Position numbers and translations under genes: made by a program. DNA of 64,000 bases from a virus, in IMG/VR virus record IMGVR_UViG_3300047470_000395, positions 61,781 to 125,780 of that record; one strand, given 5' to 3'. This document shows positions 18,231-26,114 of this stretch, in pieces. The number at the start of each line of letters is the position of its first letter. The stretch's first letter is position 1. The notes below the pieces were generated by a model that was not told the DNA's origin, did no database searches, and was given only the letters and a program-made list of their open reading frames with translations.

Positions 18231-18836
18231 TCACTCGTCGCGCGCGTCAGGCTGCGCCTTGGGCAGCAGCTCCGGCGTCTCCCGCAGTTCGTCGTTGAGG
18301 TCACCGCGCCGGTAGGCGGCCAGCAGGGCGGCCTTGCCTATCGGCTGCTTCTTGAAGGTCTTCCAGGTCCAGGTGACGGTGCCGGTGGGCTTCCCGCCCG
18401 GCACGAACTTGAGACCGGGGATGAGCTCGCCGGACCGCGAGTCGAAGATGGCGCCCGTCTCCGGGTCGCGCTGCGCGTGTTGGAGAACGGCCGTCTCGAA
18501 CGACTTCTTCCGGACGATGACGACGTCGTACTCGCCCTTGTCCTCCGCGTACTCGTCGAATGCGGCTTCGTCGTCGATCTCGAACCGGTCGCGGGTCTTG
18601 TTGACCTTGTAGTGGCCGATCTCTTCGCCGCCGACGGTGATGAAGAGGTCCGACTGCTTCCGCTCGAGGAACGCCTGGACGAGGGGGTCCTTCGGGGCGT
18701 TCACCTTCGGGGCGATCGTCGCCGTCTGGTGTTCGGTCATGGCGCGGGCGAGTGCCCCGATGAGCCCGAGAGTGGTCAGGGACTGCGTAGGGGCCGACTC
18801 TTCGGCCGTGGCGCCGTCGGTGACGTCATGCGACAT
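18231..18836 (-). CDS. Hypothetical protein, first gene of leftward replication operon
   Basis: 201 residues; ATG preceded by gagaggaacaccgag. Mixed alpha/beta, with a conserved-looking core (SDLFITVGGEEIGHYKVNKTRDRFEIDDEAAFDEYAEDKGEYDVVIVRKKSFE) and a C-terminal TVTWTWKTFKKQPIGKAALLAAYRRGD. No family recognised. A long 140-base leader with an AGAGCA hairpin and operator motif precedes it, so it is the first gene of the operon reaching to the DnaC-like gene. Confidence 0.7.
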   Translation of the reverse strand: MSHDVTDGATAEESAPTQSLTTLGLIGALARAMTEHQTATIAPKVNAPKDPLVQAFLERKQSDLFITVGGEEIGHYKVNKTRDRFEIDDEAAFDEYAEDKGEYDVVIVRKKSFETAVLQHAQRDPETGAIFDSRSGELIPGLKFVPGGKPTGTVTWTWKTFKKQPIGKAALLAAYRRGDLNDELRETPELLPKAQPDARDE

Positions 18837-18961
18837 CTCGGTGTTCCTCTCTTTCCCCGGACGCCTGGCCCAGGGTTCTGGTCCTCCCGGGCTGGTGTTC
18901 GGGGCGCGTCACCTTGGGGTACGTCGCCGGCCGATTTTTGTTACACCTAGGCCCAGGTAGC

Positions 18962-18976
18962 TGGGTTGCTCTCCCA
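18962..18976 (-). promoter_or_regulatory. AGAGCA leader hairpin
   Basis: Minus strand TGGG-AGAGCAA-CCCA, about 125 bases upstream of the ATG at 18836. The leader between it and the gene also holds a degenerate second operator-like block at 18938-18960. Confidence 0.6.
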
Positions 18977-18984
18977 ACTGAGCC

Positions 18985-19005
18985 GAATAGTACACCCAGG
19001 GCAAC
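18985..19005 (-). promoter_or_regulatory. CCCWGGG-TACTATTC promoter/operator motif
   Basis: Minus strand reads TTGCCCTGGGTGTACTATTC, one change from the window consensus. It lies 9 bases upstream of the leader hairpin. Confidence 0.75.
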
Positions 19006-19133
19006 GCGATGTGGAGGGCGCGACACAAGCGCCGCGTCCGTCTACGTTCCTCGCGGCTCTGCAGCATCCGGCGACGTCACCGGGAGCTGCGGGGCCCCGG
19101 CTCCGCCCCATCCGGAACGAGGGCGGAACCGGC

Positions 19134-19233
19134 CCGGCGGCGGGTGAGGGTCGGCCATGACGGCATCGTCCCGCTTGCGAGGCGGGGCGCCGCGGTAGAA
19201 GTCCGCGGGCTCGCAGCCCTCACCCGCTGCCGG
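19134..19233 (+). other. Structured leader or packaging-site candidate upstream of ParB-like and terminase genes
   Basis: A 17-bp stem, 19134-19150 with 19217-19233 (one G-U), encloses two hairpins: CCCGC/GCGGG at 170-174/182-186 and CCGCGG/CCGCGG at 190-195/203-208 (last three digits of 19xxx). TGCGAG (19176-19181) can instead pair with CTCGCA (19210-19215), which would disrupt the first. A 13-residue frame starts at 19157 inside. It could be an attenuator-like mRNA leader for 19267 or a DNA site bound by the terminase. Confidence 0.5.
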
Positions 19234-19266
19234 ACACCGACCGCATGGGAGAGGAACGCACCAGCC

Positions 19267-19899
19267 GTGACCGAGACGATCGCCGCCCCGCGCTACATCG
19301 CCTACGTGCCGCTCACCGACCTGTCCCCCGCGCCCCGAAACCCGAAGCGGCACGAACTCGAGCTCATCATCGCGTCGATCGACATGCACGGCCTGGTCGA
19401 GATACCCGTCGTCGACGAGCGGACCCAGCAGACCCTCCACGGCCACGGCCGCCGCGAGTCCCTGCTGGAGATGCAGAACCGCGGGATGCGCGTCCCGAGC
19501 GGCGTCGTCGTCGACGAAGACGGCGGCTGGCTGGTCCCCATCCTGCGCGGCTGGCACTCGAGGAACGACGCCGAGGCGGAGGCCCTGGCCATCAAACTCA
19601 ACCGGCTGCCCGGCGAGGGCGGATGGGACGCCCGCGAGCTCGCCGAGATCCTCGAGGACCTGGCGACGAACGAGGTCGAGCTGTTCGACTCCCTGGCCAT
19701 CCCGCACGACGAGATCGACAAGATGCTCGGCCAGGTCGACCCGGAGACCCTGCCCGGCGGCGGCCGCGAGGACGAGACGCCCCTGCTCCACCTGCCCGAC
19801 GACGGAGAGCGCGGCGACGGACTCAGCCCCGACGACGAGTGCCGCGCACCGCACACGACGTGCCCGGCCTGCGGGCACCTGTTCACCTCCAGCCGCTGA
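19267..19899 (+). CDS. ParB-like nuclease-domain protein
   Basis: 210 residues from a GTG after gagaggaacgcaccagcc. The N-terminal half matches the ParB/Srx N-domain: PLTDLSPAPRNPKRH, IIASIDMHGLVEIPVVDE, then GHGRRESLLEMQ, the box II-type motif that in ParB binds CTP. The C-terminal half is acidic with a possible zinc pair (C..H..CPACGH). Such proteins are often next to terminase genes in actinophages and are not typical partition ParBs; the partition partner of ParA is at 34017. It precedes the terminase-like gene by 20 bases. Confidence 0.75.
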   Translation: MTETIAAPRYIAYVPLTDLSPAPRNPKRHELELIIASIDMHGLVEIPVVDERTQQTLHGHGRRESLLEMQNRGMRVPSGVVVDEDGGWLVPILRGWHSRNDAEAEALAIKLNRLPGEGGWDARELAEILEDLATNEVELFDSLAIPHDEIDKMLGQVDPETLPGGGREDETPLLHLPDDGERGDGLSPDDECRAPHTTCPACGHLFTSSR

Positions 19900-19919
19900 C
19901 CGCCTCCCGAGGAACGCCC

Positions 19920-20564
19920 ATGTCCACCCGACGCAAGGCACGCCGGCCCGAGAGCCGCAGCGGTCGCCCACGCCTGCTCTCCGAAGAGGTGGAGGCCCGT
20001 CTCGTCGCGGCCTCCCGCACGGGCGTTGCCGTCGAGCTGGCCGCCGAGATGGCCGGCATCTCCCGCTCCACGTTCCTGGCGTGGATGGCCCGCGGCCGCG
20101 CCGAGGTCGACGCCCGCGAGGAAGGCCAGAAACCCAACCCGGCCGAAGAGGAGTACGCGGCCCTGTTCGAGAAGGTCCGCACCGCCCGCGCCACCGCGGG
20201 CGCGCGCGCCATGATGAACATTCGCAGGGTCGCGGACGGCGGCATCGTCACCAAGGTCACCACCCGCAAGTTCCGCGACTCCGTCACCGGCGAGATCGTC
20301 GAGGAAACCGTCGAGGACCGCACGCCCCCGGACTGGCGCGCTGACGCCTGGTACCTCGAGCGCCAACACCGCGACGCCTACGGCAAGGACGCGACACTCG
20401 CCCTCGAGATCACCGGCCTCGGCGACGTCCCGGCCGGCGCCGACGAGGGGGCCGTCGACCTGGCCGCGCTCGCCGAGCGCCTGGACCGCACCCTGTTCTC
20501 GGTCAAGTACCCGCCGGAGCTCGAGGACGGCAGCGTCGTCGACGCCGAAGTGGTCGACGAGTGA
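19920..20564 (+). CDS. Terminase small subunit-like protein
   Basis: 214 residues; ATG after cgaggaacgccc. Residues 20-55 form a helix-turn-helix (VEARLVAASRTGVAVELAAEMAGISRSTFLAWMARG), the middle is a long coiled coil, and W..DAWYLERQHRDAYG (about 145-160) is typical of phage small terminase subunits that recognise the packaging site. The large subunit is not in the window. The neighbouring 19134-19233 structure is a candidate target. Confidence 0.7.
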   Translation: MSTRRKARRPESRSGRPRLLSEEVEARLVAASRTGVAVELAAEMAGISRSTFLAWMARGRAEVDAREEGQKPNPAEEEYAALFEKVRTARATAGARAMMNIRRVADGGIVTKVTTRKFRDSVTGEIVEETVEDRTPPDWRADAWYLERQHRDAYGKDATLALEITGLGDVPAGADEGAVDLAALAERLDRTLFSVKYPPELEDGSVVDAEVVDE

Positions 20565-20666
20565 CCCCGCAACTGCCCGCGTCGGCCCCGCAAGGCAGCA
20601 CGCGACGTTAACCACCCACGCCATGCACGGTGCCCCCTCCTGATCTCCAGCACCGGAGGGAACACC

Positions 20667-21584
20667 GTGACCACCGCGTATTACCCGGGAGCCGATCTCT
20701 CGCTCGACTTCACGAAGTCGTACAAGGGCGACCTGATGGACCCCGACAAGGTCCTCCTGCACACCACCGAGGGGACCACCCTCGTCGACTACTCCAAGGG
20801 CGCCGAGGCCCCGAACATCACGGCGCGGCCGAACTTCGCCAAGAAGCGGCTGGACTGGTTCCAGCACTACGCGTTCGACCGTTCAGCGCGCGCCCTGGTC
20901 AACAAGGCCGGCGGCGTGGAGACCAACACCGAGGACGTGGTCCAGGTCGAGCTCATCGGCACCTGCGACCCCGCGCACCGCAAGACCTGGGGCAAGCTGC
21001 AGGCGGGCGTGCATTACATCTTCTGGCCGGAGGCCCCGGACTGGGCGCTCGACGACCTGGCCGACTTCCTGGCGTGGCAGAACGTCAAGAACGGCGTCCC
21101 GCTGACCACGCCGAAGGACTGGCTCCCGTACCCGTCCTCGTACGGCAACAGCCGTGTGCGGATGACGTTCGCGGAGTGGCGCGCCGCGAAGGGCGTGCTC
21201 GGGCACATGCACCCCCCGGAGAACGTGCACGGCGACCCCGGGAACATCGCGATCGCCGCGCTCCTCTCCTCGGCGAAGATCAAGGCCGCGGCCCTCAAGG
21301 GCGGTTCTACCGGCGGCGGCACGTCCACCCCGGCGCCGAAGCCGTCGCCGCCGTTCCCGGGCGCCCAGTACTTCGGGCCGGGCAAGAGCAACGCCCACAT
21401 CACGGCCCTGGGCAAGCAGCTCGTGAAGAAGGGATACGGCAAGTTCTACACCTCCGGCCCCGGCCCGAAGTGGAGCGACGCGGACCGTAAGAATGTGCGT
21501 GCCTTCCAGCTCGCGCACGCCTCACTCGCGGGTGACGCCGACGGCATCCCCGGCCCGAAGACGTGGAAGCTGCTGTTCTCCTGA
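20667..21584 (+). CDS. Endolysin: N-acetylmuramoyl-L-alanine amidase with peptidoglycan-binding end
   Basis: 305 residues from a GTG after ggagggaacacc. Residues 1-180 fit amidase-2 (YKGDLMDPDKVLLHTTEGT with the first zinc His; later GHMHPPENVHGDPGN supplies further metal ligands). A Gly/Ser/Pro linker leads to a C-terminal 80-residue cell-wall-binding repeat (YFGPGKSNAHITALGKQLV..GPKWSDADRKNVRAFQLAH) seen in Streptomyces phage lysins. It cleaves the amide bond between MurNAc and the stem peptide at lysis. No signal peptide, so release needs a holin. Confidence 0.9.
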   Translation: MTTAYYPGADLSLDFTKSYKGDLMDPDKVLLHTTEGTTLVDYSKGAEAPNITARPNFAKKRLDWFQHYAFDRSARALVNKAGGVETNTEDVVQVELIGTCDPAHRKTWGKLQAGVHYIFWPEAPDWALDDLADFLAWQNVKNGVPLTTPKDWLPYPSSYGNSRVRMTFAEWRAAKGVLGHMHPPENVHGDPGNIAIAALLSSAKIKAAALKGGSTGGGTSTPAPKPSPPFPGAQYFGPGKSNAHITALGKQLVKKGYGKFYTSGPGPKWSDADRKNVRAFQLAHASLAGDADGIPGPKTWKLLFS

Positions 21585-21641
21585 CTTCCCCTCGGCCGGC
21601 CCGCACCCGCGGGCCGGTCCCCGACTCCTGAAAGGCCGGCT

Positions 21642-22109
21642 GTGGCAGGCGAGACCGTCATCACCGTCATCGGAAACCTGGTCGACGACCCCGAACTCCG
21701 CTTCACTCCCTCTGGCGCCGCGGTGGCCAAGTTCCGCATCGCCTCGACTCCCCGCACCTTCGACCGGCAGACCAATGAGTGGAAGGACGGCGAGAGCCTG
21801 TTCCTGACCTGCGCCGTGTGGCGGCAGGCGGCCGAGAACGTCGCCGAGTCCCTGCAGCGCGGGATGCGCGTCATCGTCCAGGGCCGTCTCAAGCAGCGGT
21901 CCTACGAGGACCGTGAGGGCGTCAAGCGCACCGTCTACGAGCTGGATGTCGAGGAGGTCGGCGCGAGCCTGCGCAACGCCACCGCGAAGGTCACCAAGAC
22001 CAGCGGGGGCGGCGGGGGCAACGGGGTACAGCGGTCGACACCGGCCGCGGGCCGCCCGGCCGCTGACGACGCGTGGGCGGTCCCGGGCGGGGACGAGCCG
22101 CCGTTCTAG
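21642..22109 (+). CDS. ssb: Single-stranded DNA-binding protein
   Basis: 155 residues from a GTG after gaaaggccggct. Residues 3-110 are a complete OB fold ([27 protein letters not shown]... [24 protein letters not shown]). The tail is Gly-rich and ends GGDEPPF, matching the SSB C-terminal tip that docks DNA-repair and replication proteins. Close in style to host SsbA but shorter. It likely serves phage replication with the DnaC-like loader. Followed by a strong bidirectional terminator. Confidence 0.93.
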   Translation: MAGETVITVIGNLVDDPELRFTPSGAAVAKFRIASTPRTFDRQTNEWKDGESLFLTCAVWRQAAENVAESLQRGMRVIVQGRLKQRSYEDREGVKRTVYELDVEEVGASLRNATAKVTKTSGGGGGNGVQRSTPAAGRPAADDAWAVPGGDEPPF

Positions 22110-22121
22110 CCGTGCGCACAC

Positions 22122-22157
22122 GAGAGGGGCCCCGGACCGTCGTCCAGGGCCCCTCTC
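22122..22157. terminator. Bidirectional hairpin terminator between convergent genes
   Basis: GAGAGGGGCCC pairs perfectly with GGGCCCCTCTC across a 14-base loop, lying between the stop of SSB (22109) and the stop of the leftward gene (22164). Confidence 0.8.
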
Positions 22158-22163
22158 GGCTGT

Positions 22164-23786
22164 TCAGGCGGCTGCAGGCACGGTCCAGGCAGACGCCAGG
22201 ATGAGCAAGTCGTCGCCTTGGTCCTCGTCGGCCGTCGTCTGGTCCTGGCCCGTAGGGGTGGCGGACTCCGAGTTGGTGTCCTGCCCTGGGGGCGTGGCCC
22301 CCTCTGCGGGCGTTTCCACTGGGGCCGGGGTCTCCTCGACCGGCGGGGCTGGCGTCTCCTCCACCGGGGCCGGGGTTTCCACGGGTGTCTCGGTGGCGGG
22401 CGGCGTCTCCTCGACCGGCGGCGTGGCCGTCCCGTCCGGCTGGCTCGGCGTGGGGTCCGAGGCCGGAGGCTGCGTCGGCTCGGCCGGAGGCGGGGTCGTC
22501 TCCACGGGCGGGGGCGGAGTCGCCTGCGCGGGTGGGGTGGTGGGCGTCTCCGCCGGCGGCGTCGTCGGGGTGCTCGGCGTGGACGGAGCCGTCGGCGGGG
22601 TGGTGGGCGTGCTCGGCGTCGACGGGGTGGACGGCGTGGTCGTCTGCACGGGCGGCGTCGTGGTTGTCTGCGCGGGCGGCTGGGGCGTCGTCACCAGCAC
22701 CACACCGCCACCGGTGGCCGGGGGCCGCTCAATGCCGATGGCGAGCGCCACGATGTCGTCACCGCCGGGGCCGCCGTACACGGGCGTCATGTCCAGGCCC
22801 AGCACCAGGCGCGCCGCGACCATCGACGGGGCGTCCGTCGTCGCCACTGCGGGCCGGGCGATGAGCTGGTGCACCTCCTGGCTGTCCAGGCCGAGGGTGC
22901 CCAGAGTGAGGGCGGCGAGCCGCGGCGGGAGCGGGACGGACCCGCCCATCGCGCTCGGGCCCGCGTCCCTGTCCGCCTGCTGCAGCAGCTTCATGTACTC
23001 GGCGATGCGCGCCTGGTCGGTGCCCCACAGCACGTACCGGCCGTGCACCTTCATGTCTTGGTACAGCTCCTGCGACCCGTCCTGACGTGCCCAGGTCTGG
23101 GCATAGTCGGCGTCGTAGAAGATGCGCAGGCCGATCTGCTCGGAGCCGTACGAGAACGTGAAGATCGTCGAATCCGGGCCGGTGGCGGCCTTGGTCGACA
23201 TGACCATGCCGTCGTCGTCGGTGCACTCGGCCTGGAGGGCGCTCACCGGGTTGCATTCGATCTTGCTCGCGCCGGAGAAATAGTCGAACTTGTCGTCGGT
23301 GAACGGGGCGTTCTCGACCGTGTTCCCGGCCGCCTCCGGTGTGACGTCCGGCGCACTGGCCTTCGTGTGGGCGGGCTCGTCGTTGACGATGTTCGTGTAC
23401 CGGCCCAGGGCCCAGCTCGCCGCCAGCGCGGGGAGCAGCGCGGCGACGACGTACGCCTTGCGCCGCCGCTTGCCCGCGGCGGGGAGCTGCTCCGTGGTGG
23501 CGTCGTCCTTGAGGTCGACCGGCGGCCGCTCGACGCGCGGCGGGGTCGGGGCGTTCAGCCCGAGCATGTCGTCGAGGTCGGGAAACTCCGGGCACTGCTC
23601 CCGGATCATCCGCTCGGCGGCCTCCCGGGTGATTCCGGGCAGCACGTTCAGCACGTTGTCCACGGCCCGGGTGTAGGTCTGCCCCTGGCCCATGAACAGC
23701 GTGCGGATGCCGTTCATCCTGAACAGTGCCGCGTCGGCCGGAAAGTCACCGACGACGATGTCGATCTTCTCTGCCGGGCTGCTCAC
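22164..23786 (-). CDS. Single-pass membrane protein with Pro/Thr-rich C-terminus (possible anti-sigma system)
   Basis: 540 residues from a GTG that overlaps the upstream stop (GTGA). An N-terminal cytoplasmic part of about 105 residues precedes a basic stop-transfer KRRRK and one membrane helix at 111-128. An extracellular folded domain with two Cys (about 185-200, NPVSALQAECTDDD) follows, and residues about 360-520 are a Thr/Pro-rich wall-spanning repeat. Third in the sigma operon; the topology fits an anti-sigma factor or surface sensor, but no known anti-sigma motif is obvious. Confidence 0.75.
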   Translation of the reverse strand: MSSPAEKIDIVVGDFPADAALFRMNGIRTLFMGQGQTYTRAVDNVLNVLPGITREAAERMIREQCPEFPDLDDMLGLNAPTPPRVERPPVDLKDDATTEQLPAAGKRRRKAYVVAALLPALAASWALGRYTNIVNDEPAHTKASAPDVTPEAAGNTVENAPFTDDKFDYFSGASKIECNPVSALQAECTDDDGMVMSTKAATGPDSTIFTFSYGSEQIGLRIFYDADYAQTWARQDGSQELYQDMKVHGRYVLWGTDQARIAEYMKLLQQADRDAGPSAMGGSVPLPPRLAALTLGTLGLDSQEVHQLIARPAVATTDAPSMVAARLVLGLDMTPVYGGPGGDDIVALAIGIERPPATGGGVVLVTTPQPPAQTTTTPPVQTTTPSTPSTPSTPTTPPTAPSTPSTPTTPPAETPTTPPAQATPPPPVETTPPPAEPTQPPASDPTPSQPDGTATPPVEETPPATETPVETPAPVEETPAPPVEETPAPVETPAEGATPPGQDTNSESATPTGQDQTTADEDQGDDLLILASAWTVPAAA

Positions 23787-24172
23787 GGTTGGGGATCCTT
23801 CGCTCTGCGCTCTATCACCTCGGCCATGGCCGCGGCGAGGTTCTGCAGGCGGTCGGGGGTGATCTCCTCGATGTCGGACACCACGAGCTCGCCTCCGCCG
23901 GGCAGGGCGATCTCCTCGCGGTGGAGGCTCACGTCCTCCAGGCCGTCGTCGGTGCCGGCGTCGTCGCGGGTCTCAAGCGGGTTCAAGGTCCGCATGAAGG
24001 CCGCCATCATCGCGTCGTGCGTCTGCTGGATCCGCTCGGGGCTGCGTGTGTGGCCCGGGGCAAGGGCTCCCGCGGCCGCCATGGCGCGGCGCGTCTCGAG
24101 GTCGTGAGGAATCGGGCCGCCCTCGAGCGCACGCTCCAGGCGCTCGGCTTCCCTGTCAGCGCGTCCGAACAT
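23783..24172 (-). CDS. Small acidic protein in the sigma operon (possible anti-sigma)
   Basis: 129 residues; the ATG lies inside the end of the sigma gene (17-base overlap) with RBS gagagggcg. Helical N-terminus (REAERLERALEGGPIPHDLETRRAMAAAGAL), acidic middle, C-terminal EITPDRLQNLAAAMAEVIERR. No membrane segment and no zinc HXXXCXXC motif. Gene order sigma - small protein - membrane protein suggests it regulates the sigma factor, perhaps as an adaptor between it and the membrane protein; this is inference. Confidence 0.65.
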   Translation of the reverse strand: MFGRADREAERLERALEGGPIPHDLETRRAMAAAGALAPGHTRSPERIQQTHDAMMAAFMRTLNPLETRDDAGTDDGLEDVSLHREEIALPGGGELVVSDIEEITPDRLQNLAAAMAEVIERRAKDPQP

Positions 24173-24842
24173 GATGCGCCCTCTCCCTCTCCTGCACGGT
24201 CTCGACCCGAACACCAACAACTCTTCCTCTGTTTGCTGCGATGGTCAGCAGCATCTCCACCAGGTCGGCGGAGGACTCTCCCTCGGGCAAGACCTTCGCC
24301 AGCCGCTTCAAGGAACGGTGTTGAAGAGTACGCACTGCACTCTCGGTCTTTCCCATGATCTGCGCAGTATGCGCAGGAGTGCACCCATCAAAAAATCGGA
24401 GCTGCAGGCATTTACGTTGGTCGGGCTTCAATTCGTTCATGCCCTGGGCGATGGCCTCGGCGACCTGCTTCTGCTCCACCTGCTGCGCTACGGATGCTCC
24501 CGGCCGCGGCCGGTCCAGCATCAGGTCGTCGGCCTGCAGAACCTCGGTGGGCCGGCGCTGCTCCTTGCGCAGGTAGTCGACGGCGGTGTTGCGCGTGATG
24601 GTCGCGAGCCACGCCATGGGCTTCGTGCCCGGCTGGTATCGCGCCACGTTTTGCGCGACCTTGATCCAGACCTCTTGCGCGAGGTCCTCGGAGATGTGCG
24701 GGTCGCGGACGTACTGGCGGACCCAGTTGTGGACCACGGAGTGCAGTCGCATGTAGAGCTCGCTGATGGCCTCGGGCGCCTTGGCGCCGCCTGTGGCTGC
24801 ACGTGCCATGAGCTGGTCAACGGTTACGGATCTGTCAGTCAC
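24156..24842 (-). CDS. ECF-type RNA polymerase sigma factor
   Basis: 228 residues from a GTG at 24842 that follows ggggggac; an ATG at 24860 lacks an RBS. Region 2 (LYMRLHSVVHNWVRQYV...DLAQEVWIKVA...WLATITRNTAVDYLRK) and region 4 (ELKPDQRKCLQLRFFDGCTPAHTAQIMGKTESAVRTLQHRSLKRL) are complete, resembling the Streptomyces BldN/Shb-like group. It may direct RNA polymerase to element promoters, for instance the recurring TACTATTC motif, or to host developmental genes. The next two genes overlap it and probably control it. Confidence 0.88.
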   Translation of the reverse strand: MTDRSVTVDQLMARAATGGAKAPEAISELYMRLHSVVHNWVRQYVRDPHISEDLAQEVWIKVAQNVARYQPGTKPMAWLATITRNTAVDYLRKEQRRPTEVLQADDLMLDRPRPGASVAQQVEQKQVAEAIAQGMNELKPDQRKCLQLRFFDGCTPAHTAQIMGKTESAVRTLQHRSLKRLAKVLPEGESSADLVEMLLTIAANRGRVVGVRVETVQERERAHHVRTR

Positions 24843-25000
24843 GGCGTGATGTCCCCCCATGTGCCGGCTGGGCGCCCGATGTGCGGGTCCGAGGACTCAG
24901 AACACCCAACCCGGTACAGGAGGATCATCTTCCGCTGTGGCGCTCAGGAAGCATAACCGGCCATTCTCCGGGCGTCACCGTACGACTGTGCGATGTTCGA

Positions 25001-25022
25001 TTGCCCTGGGCTTACTGTAATC
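25001..25022 (+). promoter_or_regulatory. CCCWGGG promoter/operator motif, variant
   Basis: TTGCCCTGGGCTTACTGTAATC keeps the TTGCCC-T-GGG core; the -10-like part reads TACTGTAAT instead of TACTATTC. Confidence 0.65.
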
Positions 25023-25042
25023 TCGCCGTTGCAGGCGAGCGT

Positions 25043-25058
25043 CGCGGAGAGCACCGCG
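25043..25058 (+). promoter_or_regulatory. AGAGCA leader hairpin
   Basis: CGCGG-AGAGCA-CCGCG in the leader of the gene at 25093, followed by gaagagaaggagcaccccc before the start. Confidence 0.75.
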
Positions 25059-25092
25059 GCGAGCGCCAGACCTGAAGAGAAGGAGCACCCCC

Positions 25093-25356
25093 GTGATGAC
25101 GTCGACGCCCGCGGTTGACCAGCCGTCCCACATCGACATGGCCCTGATGCGGTTCCCCCACCAGCAGTGGATCCCGGCGCCGGCCGCGGCCACGCACGTG
25201 GAGAACGTGGGGCTGCCTCGTGAAATCCTGCGGCTGGTGATCCGTACCGGCAAACGCCGTGGTGTCCTACGTATCAAGCGCGTGCCCGACCACGTCGGCT
25301 TCTACGTGATGAGGGTCTCCAAGATGCGCCCCGATGAGGTCACGGCCACGGCCTGA
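25093..25356 (+). CDS. Small hypothetical protein
   Basis: 87 residues from a GTG directly followed by ATG, after gaagagaaggagcaccccc; either codon may start translation. Sequence has a Pro-rich front (DMALMRFPHQQWIPAPAAATHVENVG) and a basic end (EILRLVIRTGKRRGVLRIKRVPDHVGFYVMRVSKM) that could be a small beta-strand DNA/RNA-binding fold. Driven by the shared motif and hairpin leader; ends before the large inverted repeat. Confidence 0.7.
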   Translation: MMTSTPAVDQPSHIDMALMRFPHQQWIPAPAAATHVENVGLPREILRLVIRTGKRRGVLRIKRVPDHVGFYVMRVSKMRPDEVTATA

Positions 25357-25366
25357 CTGATTCTTT

Positions 25367-25474
25367 GGATAACGGGCCTGGGCGCCCCTCCCTCCTTGCC
25401 AGCCGCGCCGTGAGGCGCGTGGGCTGCGCGCGCGAAAAGCACCTAGGAGGAGGGGGCGCCCAGGCCCGTTATCC
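25367..25474. repeat. 108-bp element with 30-bp inverted repeats
   Basis: Arms 25367-25396 and 25445-25474 share 22 perfect terminal pairs (GGATAACGGGCCTGGGCGCC.. and its mirror) followed by a slightly mismatched pyrimidine/purine run. The middle has its own hairpin (CAGCC.GCGCC/GGCGC..GGGCTG). It fits a strong terminator, a recombination or resolution site, or a MITE-like insertion; no flanking target duplication is obvious. Confidence 0.75.
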
Positions 25475-25536
25475 AGGCTCCCCCAGGCGGTAGTAGCTTG
25501 GCACCTCCGACCGACTTCGTGGGTAGGAGCCACACT

Positions 25537-26064
25537 GTGTCTGACCCGTTCGCCGTGCTCGCAGATCCGCTCTTTCAGCAGATCGACCAGGCCCGCGCAG
25601 CAGGTGACGAGTGCGCCGCGGCCGCGGCCCTCGAGGAGCTGCTCGCCCTGTACGTGCGGCTCGGCAGACGCGAGCTGGGCACGGTCGCCGAGCAGAACGA
25701 CTACATCGTCGCCCGGCACCTCGGCTTCGTGCCCGAGGCCCTGCAGCGTCTGGGCGTGACGCCTGCCGATCTCCCGGAGCCTCCCGGCCGCCGGCGTCCC
25801 CCTCCCCCGCCCTCGGCCCCGGCCGTCGTGGAAACGACCGAGATCGCCGAACGCTTCGCCCGCATCGGTGCCGCCGGCGACGGGCCGCCAGAGCGTTTCG
25901 GCGTCGCCTTCCGGCCGCAGGACAACGTCGTGCGGAAGGGGCGCCTGCAGCCCTTCGCCGTGGTCGACACGGACGAGGACGGCCTGCCCGTCGCCTGGTA
26001 CGACACCAGCGAGTGGGCCGAGGTCGTCGCGGACACCGCCAACCGGCTCCGCCTGCCCGACTGA
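25537..26064 (+). CDS. Hypothetical protein
   Basis: 175 residues from the GTG at 25537 (taggag 7 bases upstream). N-terminal helical half (LFQQIDQARAAGDECAAAAALEELLALYVRLGRRELGTVAEQNDYIVA), a Pro/Arg linker near 90-105, and a C-terminal beta half ending EWAEVVADTANRLRLPD. I recognise no family. It is followed by a 9-bp hairpin terminator. Confidence 0.7.
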   Translation: MSDPFAVLADPLFQQIDQARAAGDECAAAAALEELLALYVRLGRRELGTVAEQNDYIVARHLGFVPEALQRLGVTPADLPEPPGRRRPPPPPSAPAVVETTEIAERFARIGAAGDGPPERFGVAFRPQDNVVRKGRLQPFAVVDTDEDGLPVAWYDTSEWAEVVADTANRLRLPD

Positions 26065-26065
26065 C

Positions 26066-26095
26066 CGCCCGCCCCGGAACTCTCCAGGGCGGGCG
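26066..26095 (+). terminator. Hairpin terminator
   Basis: CGCCCGCCC pairs with GGGCGGGCG, immediately after the stop at 26064 and before the end of the convergent gene at 26115. Confidence 0.65.
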
Positions 26096-26114
26096 ACGTC
26101 GTTCACGGGCCGGG

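Larger units (their letters stand above)
24843..25092. promoter_or_regulatory. Divergent promoter region
   Basis: 250 bp between the leftward sigma operon and the rightward gene at 25093. Contains the operator motif at 25001-25022 and an AGAGCA hairpin for the rightward gene; for the sigma gene I see no clear -35/-10 pair. Confidence 0.5.

Noticed and set aside
18826-19026. 66-codon minus-strand frame across the promoter region
   Set aside because: It starts upstream of the promoter/operator motif and runs through the hairpin leader, so it cannot be translated from that transcript.
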